Shown here: positions 1 through 10,958 of the stretch, piece after piece
Position numbering within the stretch: the stretch's first letter is position 1
How the letters are laid out: each line of letters begins with the position of its first letter
Made by a program: the position numbers and the translations under genes
Notes under the pieces: generated by a model
What the model saw: the letters and a program-made list of their open reading frames with translations, nothing else
Told to the model about the DNA's origin: nothing
Databases searched by the model: none
Assembly (NCBI RefSeq): GCF_041260155.1
Contig: NC_091942.1
Location: forward strand, 10,926,001 to 10,990,000
DNA from: Ptychodera flava
Lineage: Eukaryota; Hemichordata; Enteropneusta; Ptychoderidae
Direction of reading: 5' to 3'
DNA: 64,000 nucleotides

Positions 1-120
1 TCCTGCGCATCAGTCAAAATAAGTGAACCCCCCCCTACCCATTGTACCAAAAAATTGATGACCCCCTTTCAAGATGACAAAAATTTCATGACCCCCCCCC
101 CCCATTGCTTGAGTAAATTA
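1..120. repeat. C-rich dispersed repeat fragment
   Basis: Several runs of 6-10 C separated by A/T-rich text of the type TGACCCCC. The same module recurs at 1620-1740, and on the other strand (GGGGGAGGGTCAC) at 6055-6180 and 10300-10465. It is a noncoding dispersed family. Its full length and class cannot be fixed here. Confidence 0.55.
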
Positions 121-349
121 GCTGCACACACAAACACCTCAGGGGTATGGAGCGATATCTTCCCCAAAAAAAGCTTAGATTTTTTCAAATGACCTTCCTT
201 ACAGACTCAAAAGGTGTTAATGCTCAGATTTCCCATTCTGACTTGTTATAATTTTGAAATTACCCCTCAAAGGGGTTAGACAGAAATTACTGGTGGATCG
301 CAATATTTTTGCGCAAGCGTGTGTGTACATATTTTGATATTTGGATTTA

Positions 350-1400
350 ATTAAAAATCAGCTGTTGATAATGTTGATTCACTATACATGGTACACATAT
401 ATTTTCTCATACATGTATGAGGAATCTATGTAATACTTTTTCAATGCAAAACTATATCTATGCATTTATAGATATTTGATAATTTACATAAAATGTACTA
501 AATGAAATAGGGTTGTTACAACTGGCATGTGGACAAAAAGTTTGACCTTAGAATTTCACCAAAAATGTTCATCCATTATACATGGGAGTCAATGATAAAA
601 TTGTGAATAATTTTTTTTCCAATGAAAAACTTGGTATACTTGTGCATATTCAGACGTTCAACAATTAACATAATTGTACTTGATTAGAATACATGTATGA
701 TGGTTAAAGGTGCATATTATGTGTACAAGAAATCTGATTATGGAATTTCACTGAAAATGTTCATCCACTATACATGAGAGTCTATGAGGAAAGTATGAAT
801 AATTTTTTTCCAATACAAAAATAGGTAAATCCATGTATTTATGTACTCTCGATTATTGATATCAATGTACTTGATTAGATTAGGGTGGTAACAAATATGG
901 CTGTGTTCGCCAGAAATTGGATTTTGGAATTATACCAAAATGTAGATTCACTGTACATGGGAGTCTCAGAGGAAAATATGAATAATTTTTTTCCAATACA
1001 AAACTATCAAAATCTGTGTATTTATAGACATTTGATAATTCATTTAAAGTACTTAGTTAGCCTAGAATGGTTAAAGGTTGATATGTGCAAGAAATGAGAT
1101 TTTGGAATTTCACCGAAATGCTGATTCACTATACACTGGAGTCTATGAGAAAACTAAGACTAATTTTTTACAATGCTAAACTAAATTAATTTGTGCTTTT
1201 ATAGGTGTTTGATAATTGATACAAATGTACTTGATTCAAATAGGTTATTTAAAAGTTCAGATGTGGACAACAGTTATGATATTGGTCATTGGAATTTCAC
1301 CTAAAAGTATTATTTAACTTTTCATGGTACTAGTAGTCTCAGTACAGGTAACTGTTAAATAATTTTCCTGACAAAACTTGCTATATCTCTGATATGTAAG
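350..1400 (+). repeat. Tandem array of about 180-190 bp units (forward)
   Basis: Anchor words close to ATTCACTATACATGGGAG recur near 378, 572, 765, 946, 1125 and 1311, giving about six diverged copies spaced 179-194 bp. Each copy also carries GGAATTTCACC upstream and AATAATTTTTTTCCAAT downstream of the anchor. Copies are imperfect and contain no sustained reading frame. The same repeat lies in reverse orientation at about 6390-7560. Confidence 0.8.
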
Positions 1401-1619
1401 TAATAGGAATTGTTCATTGCCCTCAGTGCAGTGAGCTTGATTTACAATAAGACAAGCCTCAGAGTTGTCAAGTCAAGATGTTCATGTGACAGATAATTAC
1501 ACTTTTGTTCAGATTTACAGGTGAATAACTTCAGAGAATGAAATCATGCAACAAATCATTTTTATCTCCCAGAATATTTCTGAACACTGAAACTGCTTTT
1601 TGACGGGACGGATACTTAT

Positions 1620-1745
1620 GAAAATTAAGTGACCCCCCCTGAGCTGTTTGAAAAATACATGACACCCCCTTTGCAGTTTTCAAATTTGAGGTGCCCACCC
1701 CCCAACCCCGGCCATAATAACTGAACGCCCCCTAATCAGCTGCAC
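1620..1745. repeat. C-rich dispersed repeat, longer copy
   Basis: Contains TGACCCCCCCTGAGC, TGACACCCCCTTTGC and an end reading GGCCATAATAACTGAACG followed by CCCCCTAA. A comparable end (GGCGTAAATCATGACGGC then CCCCTAA) closes the repeat upstream of SULT genes 2-4, so this is one family seen in several places. Confidence 0.5.
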
Positions 1746-2960
1746 CGTGATATGCGCGTCGATCGGAGGGATTAGACTCTTTGTAAATGTAAAAAGTCGC
1801 AATATGTTGCGACATTGTCATCCCCCCCGGTCTGGCGTACCATAGAGATCGAATTCCCCACTACCAGAACACGAAGTGTTATAAATATCCCCGTTGCCCC
1901 GCACTTCCACGGTTGAAAACATTGATAGGTGCATAACATTCAAGTCTGAATCACATGATTCAGAGTCAGTCATCATCTGCATCTGCTACAGGTCTTAACG
2001 GAGAAATTTTCATCATTTATTCCGAATTCCAGTCGGTCATAAGGACCGACATGTTGCTAAAAACTTTGGCCCGACGAGAAATCTGTTGGTCTCGGACCGT
2101 CGGACCGACGTTAATTTCGCACACTGTTTGGAATTTGTTCAAACACCTGAAACACGTCGATCGTGTTCCGAAAACATTTCTGGGAGCCGCCATTACCAAC
2201 TTCCGGTAGTGGCGGCTCCCTGCAACACAGATGCCCCACGCTCAATGTTTATGGAACGCGATCGACGTGATTGAACAATTTCCAAACCCCATAAACGATA
2301 AGGTTAGTGTACTATAGTTTTTAGTCTTCAGTAGTGATAAATCGGTACGACCAAATGCAGTAAATATGTAGCATTTCACATCAACACGCCTAGTCCAGTG
2401 GGATGCGCTTATTTTATACTCCAGGGCCATCGGCTTTGTGTAGCGCTACTGGTGGGCGAAGTCGCAAAAACCAAACATCACCGACCGTCGACTCACCGTA
2501 GCGCTACAATTTTGCAGCTACCATGACGCATGTACATGACCTTTGTAAATTACTTCTGTGATCTTGTCTAAACTGGTTCTGGAGTCCAGCGCCGGGGGTC
2601 CAGCGACTGCTAGTCGTACTCTCTGGTTGTACACTGAGGGAATCAGGTAATTGTTGTAGTATCATGTTTGTTAGTCTCCAGTATGACTTCCATTTCGCAT
2701 GTGTTGACCGTGAGGTTGCTGCGAATCCGTAGCCTTTGCCACTCGGGTAGCCACTCCCAAAAGAACATGTCAAGGAGGGGCAGGGCTCGTTTTCGCAGCT
2801 AACCGTGAGGAATACAATGGTAGGCTGATAATGGCCACCCAATACTATAAACTGTTGTCAACATGCATCACAATATTGACACGCCATCGCACGTACAGAA
2901 CGTCCCATTCTCGCGAAACAGATCGTTATTTCCGCTTCGTGCACGAACCTACACAATCCA
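1745..2960. other. CpG-rich non-repetitive stretch, possible promoter region
   Basis: No gene is recognised. CpG density is visibly higher than in the AT-rich flanks. An 11-bp perfect inverted repeat (GGGAGCCGCCA at 2182-2192, TGGCGGCTCCC at 2210-2220) could form a hairpin, and GCCGCCATT within it resembles a YY1 site. It could be a CpG-island-like promoter or 5' exon of a gene lying to the left, or an old GC-rich insertion. No splice-consistent coding exon was found on either strand. Confidence 0.25.
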
Positions 2961-3029
2961 ACTAGGCTTCTTCAATGTAACACTTTGAGCTGTTGCCGTA
3001 AAGAGGCTAGGTCTGTGGTTTCGGCTGCG

Positions 3030-3150
3030 TTCACGAAAAAAGGTGAGAGCGAAGGGGGCTTGAGGAATTCAGGGGGATTCGAAAATCTTGGGAGTAGTAG
3101 AGGGGGACCTGTTAGTTTTTCTCTACCCATAGGGGGACCTGAAAAGTTTT
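3030..3150. repeat. G-rich dispersed repeat fragment
   Basis: Runs of five G alternate with A/T text (AGGGGGACCTG occurs twice). It is similar in style to the C/G-rich modules at 1620-1745 and 6055-6180. No coding signal. Confidence 0.4.
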
Positions 3151-3199
3151 TGGTTCCCTTTTACTTTTTACATTTTCCGATTTCAAAGTTTGGTAGGTA

Positions 3200-3265
3200 A
3201 TCAATGAAAAATTAATAATTAATTAATTAATAAAATTAAATAATTAAATAATTAAATAATTAATT
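3200..3265. repeat. AT-rich simple repeat (AATT/AAATAATT)n
   Basis: Iterated AATTAATT and AAATAATT words with no G or C for most of the tract. Confidence 0.8.
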
Positions 3266-3494
3266 GTTCCAATTAAACGAAATCTAGAGCAATTTTGTCA
3301 CATTGCATGATTTTTATCTCGAAAAAATCTAAAAATGTATGATTTTTCGTAAAAAATACCAAACATTTTGGCCAAGTAACGGACAGAAGCTGTTGCTGTT
3401 GCTAATTTTTTTCAATAGTTCTTTGCAATATGTGTCAAATACAGTTTCTTGCTGTTTTCCTATAGCATGCTAATACGTAGAATATTCAGTTTGT

Positions 3495-3890
3495 AGTCAT
3501 GTCCGTGTGTGCGTCCATCCGTGCGTGCGTGCGTGCGGCGTCCGTCCGTCCGTCCGTTCACGCAGATATCTCAGAGATGCCTGGAGCGATTTCATTCAAA
3601 CTTGGTCGATTTGTTTTTTGATACGATCCAATATGGCCGCCATGCGGCCATTTTATTTCGATTTTTTCATGAACAGAGCCATAACTCAGACATGTTTCAA
3701 CCGATTTTATTCAAAATTCGTACAAGGACATTAATCTGTGTCATTCATATGCACGTCAATTTGTTTCATGATATGATCCAATATGGCTGCATGGCAGCCA
3801 TTTTATTACAATTTTTTCATGTCCTTAGCCAAAACTCGGGCACGTCTCGACTGATTTTATTCAAACTTGGTACAAGGACGTTGACAGTGG
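3495..3890 (+). repeat. Dispersed repeat with CCGTCCGTCC head and internal dimer
   Basis: Starts with a GTGCGTGCGTGCG / CCGTCCGTCCGTCC microsatellite. Two related blocks of about 151 bp follow: GATCCAATATGGCCGCCATG near 3627 and GATCCAATATGGCTGCATGG near 3777. Each is followed by CATTTTATT and TTTTTTCATG, and then by ATTCAAACTTGGTACAAGGA type text. Its layout resembles a nonautonomous interspersed repeat. No protein is encoded. Confidence 0.6.
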
Positions 3891-3899
3891 CAGTGACAG

Positions 3900-5740
3900 A
3901 GATAGCTCTGACTCTGATGTAGTTGAAGAAAAGTTTCAGTCAAATGACGCTCATGACAGTGAAATACACTTGTACACAAGGTCGGGCCAGAGAGCAACAC
4001 GTGATATGGAAGACCACCAGGAAACTTGAAAGCCTCAGGAATTTTTGAATTCTTGCATATGAGGATGGTCAAATATTAAAGAAAAAAGATTGGGTCACCA
4101 TGCTTGATTTTCTAAATTTTCACTCGCTCATCATATTTAACACAAAAGTAAAAAAAAATTGACCATATAGATTGGGGGGGGGGTGGACGTGAAATTTTCT
4201 GAGGATATCACGGGGGATCGGAAAAAATAAGATTTCAATCGATTCCTCCAGCATACGGAGGATCGTGTGGAAGCCTGAAAAGCAGTGCAATTCCAGCATA
4301 ATTTCAAGATATATACACCTCTGTTGCGTTTCAATTGAACGTCTGTCTCACGTTAAAAGTATGGGCCTATGGCAAACACTGAGTGCACGAAACCCTCATG
4401 CCGAGCAAATGGCTGCTCGACAACGTCTCTATTGTTGTTGTCTATAGTGCATCCGGGATAGTGCACGACCCGAGGTATACGTAAATATTCTCGTTTGATA
4501 ATAACTCCTTATCTCTGGATATGTGACGAAAAAACACCCATTAACACACTTTCCATAAATAATATTACCCAGCCATACTTCGATCATCAGATACAGAGAT
4601 GGATACATACAGGTACAATATTGCTCCCACGGAAAAGGCCGGGAACACTCGGAAGGGGATGGGGTGGACTGTCAGTCCTGCATTGACCTTGTGAACAGCT
4701 CAAAGTACAAAGAACAAAGTCTGCAGTTTTCCGGTCAGTGGGTGGACAAAAGCCTGTGATGTTCGGCCATACGCTGACATCAACAATCTACATTATCTAT
4801 CAAATGATGGGTAGTGCCAGAGTGGAATCAAAGAGAAGTCGGAGTTTATAGATTTTATCGACATTCTCGGTTGAAAGTATAAATGCAGAAAATAAGGGGG
4901 GGGGGTGTCAAAATTACATTACTCAAAGTAAGACTGTCATGGCCCATGTCATATGGTTGTGATGATAAAAACAATACAATATAATCGAAACAGATTTTTT
5001 TCTGCAACTTCACCAGTCCATTGCACCTCAGATATCAAATATGGAAATGACTGAAATAGGTATATCGTTACTTTGTTCACAAAAAAAAACAAAAACAAAA
5101 GACACTATTGTGCAAATTTCATCATCATTTGCACAAAACACAAAGCCGACAGGCCTAGAAACCTGTAAACTAAATTTGAAAAGCTGTTGGACCAGAATAT
5201 TAAAAATCTATGATGTTCTGACAAAAGAAAGACTAAACTGTTCTAAAACTTTGCATGTGCAAATGACATATATCAATACCTTTGAAAGCTATTACTTCAG
5301 CAGTTCTGAAAAATATGATGTTTTGACAAAAAAATTAAATAATCCGCCCAATGTTTACATATTTGAATTTCTTCATCATCCGTGTTAATACATGTTAATC
5401 ACGTCATCTTTTTAAAAACCCTGAAATCCAAATCAAGACCTGTCGGACAAGTCATTCCCGACGAAAAGACTTTTGACAAAAACTACAAAAATTCTCAGAA
5501 ATAAAATTACGCAAATTTATGCTACTTTGAAGAAATATTAAATGAATTGTACCTACCGGCATACATACCAATTATGATAGAAATTACTCTGCCATAAATG
5601 GACATTTTTGAAATTTATGAGAAAACATTATTTAATCTTTTCATAATTCTGAAAGCCACATCTATAAGTGTCCACTCATTTCAAGATAATCACCAAAACT
5701 TTCGTCATACTTAAGCTTGTCACATTTAGTGCAGTTGTGA
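3900..5740. other. Intergenic, no supported feature
   Basis: AT-rich unique-looking sequence with short G runs near 4178-4190 and 4897-4907. Reading frames up to 115 codons are low in information and have no recognisable domain. No RNA gene was seen. Confidence 0.5.
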
Positions 5741-5942
5741 TTTAGTTATGAGCTTCACAATTTTGGTCTTCCGACAGATGGACGCATGGACAGATAGACT
5801 GACACGCACAGACAGCGTCATGATATTGGTCCCCTTAGTGTGTGCAGTGTCCGGCACAGGGGATGTGTATGTCGTTCTTGTGGCAATACTCCGGGTAGGA
5901 AAACTGCGCCTCGGTTTCACTTACTTCCGACATGTGACACGA

Positions 5943-6000
5943 CACTGACCAGGGAAAATTAAGCCAGAACCATATTGTTCCTCGGATTTTCTGGTGAAGC
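5943..6000 (+). repeat. Short copy of the unit-junction repeat
   Basis: TAAGCCAGAACCATATTGTT followed by CCTCGGATTTTCTGGTGA matches text found next to the TA tracts between SULT units (about 25373-25430, 39230-39288, 49999-50056). The unit-junction sequence is therefore a dispersed repeat and not specific to the array. Confidence 0.6.
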
Positions 6001-6054
6001 AACAAAGACGCGAGTATTTATGTTTCGAATTATAACCTCTAAGGTAGCCTTCAG

Positions 6055-6180
6055 TAACTACAATGACTACAGGGGGTAGGCCCAAGGGAATTGGGGGAGG
6101 GTCACTTTTTAGAAAACAGTTCAAGGGGGAATGTCACTTTTTATAACTTATCTTGGGGGAGGGTCACTTTTGACAGAAGC
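6055..6180 (-). repeat. G-rich dispersed repeat, reverse orientation
   Basis: Repeats GGGGGAGGGTCAC three times with A/T-rich spacers. It corresponds in reverse complement to the C-rich module at 1620-1745 and, like that copy, abuts an array of the 180-bp repeat. Confidence 0.5.
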
Positions 6181-6389
6181 TAATTTTATGGCCAAAACTT
6201 TGATTGTCCGTGTGATATTTCCTGAATAGGAAATCACCAACAAAACACGTACACATTATCCACAAGTTTCACAAGCAAAGAAGATGCAGTGGTATACTAC
6301 ATTAAACACCTTGAACAGTTAAAACTTATGAAAGACAAGCGACAAAAACATATGCAACAAGTGGAAAAGTGTATATCAATTATCAAATG

Positions 6390-7560
6390 TACATAAATGC
6401 AAAGATATTGTCAGTTTTATATTGGAAAAAATTGTGCATAGTTCTCTCATAGACTACCATGTACAGTAAATGAACTTTTCAGTGAAATTCCAAAATCAAA
6501 TTTCTTGCACAACCATGGACTTATAACAACTCTAGTTTAATCAAAAACATTAATATAAATAATCAAGCGCACATACTCGCACAGATTTACCTAGTTTTGT
6601 ATTGGAAAAAAATTTTTCATAGTTTCATCATTGACTGCCATGCATAGTGAATCAACATTTCGATGAAATTCCAAAATCAAATTTCTTGCACAACCATGGA
6701 CTTATAACCACTCTAGTCTAATCAAAAACAATAATGTAAATAGTCCAGCATACAGAAATGCACAGATTTATCTAATCTTGTACTCAAAAAATTTTTTTCA
6801 CAGTTTCATCATAGACCACCATGCATAGTGAATCGACATTTCGGTGAAATTCCAAAATCAAATTTCTTGCACAACCATGGACTTGTAACCACTCTAGTCT
6901 AATCAAGAACAATAATGTAAATAATCAAGCATACATAAATGCACAGATTTATCAAATTTTGAACTGAAAAAAAATTATTCATAGTTTCATCATAGACCGC
7001 CATGCATAGTGAATCAACATTTTGGTGAAATTCTAAAATCAAATGTCTTACACAACCATAGACTTGTAACCACTCTTGTCTAATCAAGAACAATAATGTA
7101 AATAATCAAGCATACATAAATGCACAGATCTATCTAATTTTGAACTGAAAAAAAATTATTCATAGTTTCATCATAGACCGCCATGCATAGTGAATCGACA
7201 TTTTGGTAAAATTCTAAAATCAAATTTCTTACACAACCATAGACTTGTGACCACTCTAGTCTAATCAAGAACATTAATATCAATTATCAAGAGTACACAA
7301 ATGCAAAGATTTACCTATTTTTGTATTGGAAAAAACTATTCATAGTTTCATCATAGGCACCATGGATAGTGAACCAACTTTTTAGATGAAGTTTAGAAAT
7401 CAATTTCTTGTACACAAATGCACCATTGTACATATCAATTTCCTAAATTAATTATGCTTCCCAATTCAAGCAAAGTACATTTAAATACATTATCAAACAT
7501 ATATAATGTACAGATATAGCATGTTTTGTGGGAGAAAATTGTCAATAATTTGCCTGATAG
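6390..7560 (-). repeat. Tandem array of about 180 bp units (reverse)
   Basis: Anchor words of the type GCCATGCATAGTGAATC recur near 6454, 6639, 6820, 7001, 7181 and 7366, with CACAACCATGGACTTATAAC in between. These are the reverse complement of the unit at 350-1400. About six to seven copies are present, and the central ones are more alike than the outer ones, as expected of unequal exchange. Confidence 0.8.
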
Positions 7561-7599
7561 ACTCCATTGTATTATGATTTAGTCCAGTCAATCTATGAG

Positions 7600-8800
7600 A
7601 TTTTGGCACCTAACCCACCACAAATAGCAACAGAATTGTTTTCTTCAGAATGCATTTTAGAGAGGTACCCAAAACAACATATTAAAAGTTTACTCGAATC
7701 CACCTTGTGGAAATATGTCCAATTTGCATAAATCAAATATGGCTGCCAGCCATCCGACAAAATAACATAATTTGCCATATATCACATGTTAAACAAGCTA
7801 TTTCAGTGATTTCAAAGTCTGACACTAGTTATTTGATTCTGGGAATCATTTTGGAGGTATAAGGTTTTATATAGGCACTTCATTAATTTGCATAATTCCA
7901 ATATGGCGGCCAACATTCCTACAAAAGACATTTTCGGCCATAAACCACGTATTAAACAAGCTATTTCAGTGATTTTAAAGTAAAAAGTATATTTCTTTGG
8001 CATGAACAAATGATTTATGAGATACAATGATTTGCATAGGTACTTCGTGAATTTGCATAAATCCAATATGGTGGCCAACATACCTACAATAGACATTTTC
8101 TGTCATATACCACCTATTAACGCTTTGAGCGTAAAAGTCTATTTTTGTCAACGTTTATAATATGTACCACAGTCAATTTTTCTGCTTTTTGCCAAAATTT
8201 TGATAAAATCTGTAGCTGATGAAATATGATATCCGTTTGGTCCAAAATTATGAAAAAAACGTACAGGAAAATTCACTTTGATTTGTATAATAAGCTTATT
8301 GCATTAAAATTTTGGTGGGAAAAATTACAGCAGTCAAAGGGTAAAACAAGCCATTTATGTGATTTCAAAGTTAAAATTATATTTCTTTGGCATGGACAAA
8401 CGATTTTCGAGGTGCAATGATTTGCGTTGGTACTTTGTTAATTTACATAAATCAAATATGGCGGCCGATATACCTACAAAAGATATATTCTGTCATATAT
8501 CACGTATTAAACAATCTATTTCCGCGATTTTAAAATTAAAAGTATATTTCTTTGGCATGGACAAACGATTTTGGAAGCGCAATGATTAGCGTAGGCTCTT
8601 TGTTAATTTGCATAAATCCAATAGGGCGGCCAACATACCTATAAAAGACATTTTCTATCATATACCACGTATTAAACAATCTATTTCAGCCAGTTTGAAG
8701 TTTAAAATATTTCTTGAGCATGAAAAAACACCTTTGATGGTTCGATGATTTTAAAAGACACTTGATAATTTTCATAAATTAAATATGGCTGCTAAATTAA
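7600..8800. repeat. Tandem array of about 165 bp units
   Basis: AATCCAATATGGCGGCCAAC-like words recur near 7898, 8067, 8455 and 8620, with TATATTTCTTTGGCATG near 7988, 8383 and 8543. The blocks are degenerate and interrupted (8125-8340 matches poorly). Distinct from the neighbouring 180-bp family. No coding content. Confidence 0.65.
7611..7785 (+). repeat. Left arm of a separated inverted repeat
   Basis: Highly similar in reverse complement to 9880-10050. Shared words include TTTTAGAGAGGTACCCA, CATATTAAAAGTTTACTCGA and GGCTGCCAGCCATCCGAC. The arms are about 2.1 kb apart. Confidence 0.75.
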
Positions 8801-8869
8801 TGCCCAAATAGTTTCTAATATATATAAGAATGTGGTAGAGTTTTTAGCACTAGGAATATCAATAAGAAA

Positions 8870-9480
8870 CTGTTAAGGAAGGTCTGCACCCAACACAGCG
8901 TATTTTGTTCAAAATATATTTTTTGCAAATATTTCTTCAATTTTGATTGATTTGTTAACCCAAGATTGAACATTGGTTAGGTTCACCTTTTAGCTTGGCA
9001 AGTCGCAAGTAGTAAGTTTAACATTTGCGTACATAAACTAGTGTTTTTGTATGCAAATGTATGCAAATTACCCGATTTCCTGCTTCCCTTTTATCCCAAT
9101 TTCAAGATTTCCAAAGAATTTAACTCCAGTCTGGCTGGGTCAAATTTTCTGAAATTTTCACATTGTGTTCTTTAAATGTTATATATAACAAAAAAAACTA
9201 TTTTGTTTTGCAATAAAATTCTTATATTTTGAATAAGAAGCATTTTTGTTTAATTTGTTAATCATGATTTTAAGCACTTTTTGAGTGTCAGTCTTTCATC
9301 CCATGCCATTTCAGAATGAGGATAGATAATGCAAAATACAATTATCGATTTTTTCTATATAAACTCTTGTTTCACTCAAGTGAAATATTATATTTCACTC
9401 AAGTGAAATATTATATTTCAGAAAATAGTTTCAATGGGTTTCCTTGTCATCTAAGATGAGAAATATTCCGTTGAAAAAAC
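8870..9480. other. Intergenic, with a short direct repeat at 9369-9425
   Basis: No gene was found. At 9369-9425 the word TTTCACTCAAGTGAAA, itself a near-palindrome with 7-bp arms, is repeated about 23 bp apart. The text starting GGTCTGCACCCAACAC near 8880 looks like a repeat end but has no partner in the window. Confidence 0.35.
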
Positions 9481-9879
9481 TGTGTTGGCAACGTGAAGAA
9501 AAATGACTCAAGATGTACTTGTTTGTATTGTATAATAGTTGGATTCTGTGTTTGGATTAATTGTAAGCCTTTGCTAAAGCATGCAGTTTTCAGTTTTTTT
9601 GTTAGTTTGTGTGTTCATAAAGTTTTTATGAATCTGACATTGTTTGCAATAGTGCAAAGTTTTAATTTGAGTCTATTATGGCATTTTTTACTTTGGTCAT
9701 ATCATTTTTTCGTTTTTTTAAAGCTTTGTTGTGTCTATTGTATTTTTGCTGTTACGTGTGATGACTTCTTGCCTATCATCTAGGGACATCTTATAAAGAT
9801 GCACTCATCCGTACGAAGGGGGGTTCAGTCTAAATAAAAAACTAAAGATTTTGTACACTAAAGATTTTGTATGTGGCAA

Positions 9880-10050
9880 ATTATGTTATTTTGTCGGATG
9901 GCTGGCAGCCATATTTGATTTATGCAAATTAGACATATTTCCCCATGGTGGATTCGAGTAAACTTTTAATATGTTGTTCTGGGTACCTCTCTAAAATGCT
10001 TTCTGAAGAAAAAAATTCTGTTGCAATTTGTGGTGGGTGTAACCCTATTT
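9880..10050 (-). repeat. Right arm of a separated inverted repeat
   Basis: Reverse-complement partner of 7611-7785, differing at a few positions by eye. Confidence 0.75.
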
Positions 10051-10299
10051 TGACTGGACTAATTTGATATTTTTGGATGAAGCACTAAATCAGCCACATC
10101 TTACCTTCTTGTAGTTGCACAAAATATGGTGACCCTCCCTCAAATGTATGAAATAGCATATCTCTTCAAACATTCTTGCGTGATAAATTGCGACTCCCTC
10201 CAAAAACACCAGCCCTCCCCTCTGTAATTTGTCCCTAACATAACAATTGAACTAATTGTTATGTAAATTAGCTGATACTGTTTCAGTTATTCCTGGTGA

Positions 10300-10465
10300 A
10301 AATACCGCAGTTGTGGGGGGGGGGGGAGGGTTAAGTTTTAGAATGTCGGACAAGGGGGAGGGTCACATTTTAGACAGGAGGATAGGGGGGAGGGTAACAT
10401 TTTACGGTACAAGTGTGCGCAAAATTCCCCCGGCCCATCCCCCTGTAATTACTGAAGGCTCCCTA
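10300..10465. repeat. G-rich dispersed repeat
   Basis: Begins with a run of about twelve G. It then has GGGGGAGGGTCACATTTT and GGGGGGAGGGTAACATTTT, and ends with CCCCCTGTAATTACTGAAGG then CTCCCTAA. Dense G runs make it a candidate G-quadruplex-forming stretch. Same family as 6055-6180. Confidence 0.5.
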
Positions 10466-10505
10466 ACTAGATGGCAATGAATGCTGAGTATATGCTGAGT
10501 GTTTT

Positions 10506-10520
10506 TTATATATATATAAG

Positions 10521-10582
<62 letters not shown>

Positions 10583-10590
10583 ATATAATA
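10506..10590. repeat. (TA)n microsatellite
   Basis: Nearly pure TA dinucleotides just left of the conserved start of unit 1. Confidence 0.95.
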
Positions 10591-10601
10591 TATATGTAAG
10601 C

Positions 10602-10958
10602 TTTTTTTAGCATTTTTGTTCTTTATCTGGTTTCATGGTCTGTTCCATTATTCCACATTCACAAACATAGTCTGGATCAAGCTTCATTTATTACGTATCT
10701 AACTTTACGATCCCTATGTTGAGGCAACGGTCTGGTATCGTAATGCTTTCAGTAACTGAAGCTGACACACAATCCATCAAGTTGTCGGGTGTAAGATCCC
10801 CTTTAGATATCTTTAAACAACAACGGCGTGGACTCAACTTCCCTAACTCCAACTCTTGCCGCTGCTCCACTCTTTGTATAGTAGAGAGTGTAAATAGTTT
10901 CCAAATCTATTAAAAGATTCACTCAGCATACAGCTTTGATTCAACACACATTATATAG
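10602..10958 (+). promoter_or_regulatory. Conserved upstream module of SULT gene 1, possible 5' noncoding exon
   Basis: This block recurs at 26322-26660, 40511-40848 and 53300-53642. It ends at the same potential splice donor in each copy (here ATATAG|GTAACG). A strong polypyrimidine-AG acceptor lies just before coding exon 1 in every unit, so a spliced 5' untranslated exon is needed somewhere upstream, and this donor is the best conserved candidate. No TATA box is convincing. Inference only. Confidence 0.35.

Noticed and set aside
350-1400. Regularly spaced repeats considered as a CRISPR array
   Set aside because: Units are about 180-190 bp, diverged along their whole length and have no short repeat with unique spacers. 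The genome is eukaryotic.
5041-5388. 115-codon open frame
   Set aside because: Low-complexity Lys/Ser/Thr-rich translation with an internal duplicated stretch, no domain, no splice context and no paralogue in the window.
9493-9783. 96-codon hydrophobic open frame that looks membrane-like
   Set aside because: T-rich DNA gives runs of Phe, Leu and Cys in any frame. There is no conserved start context or known family.
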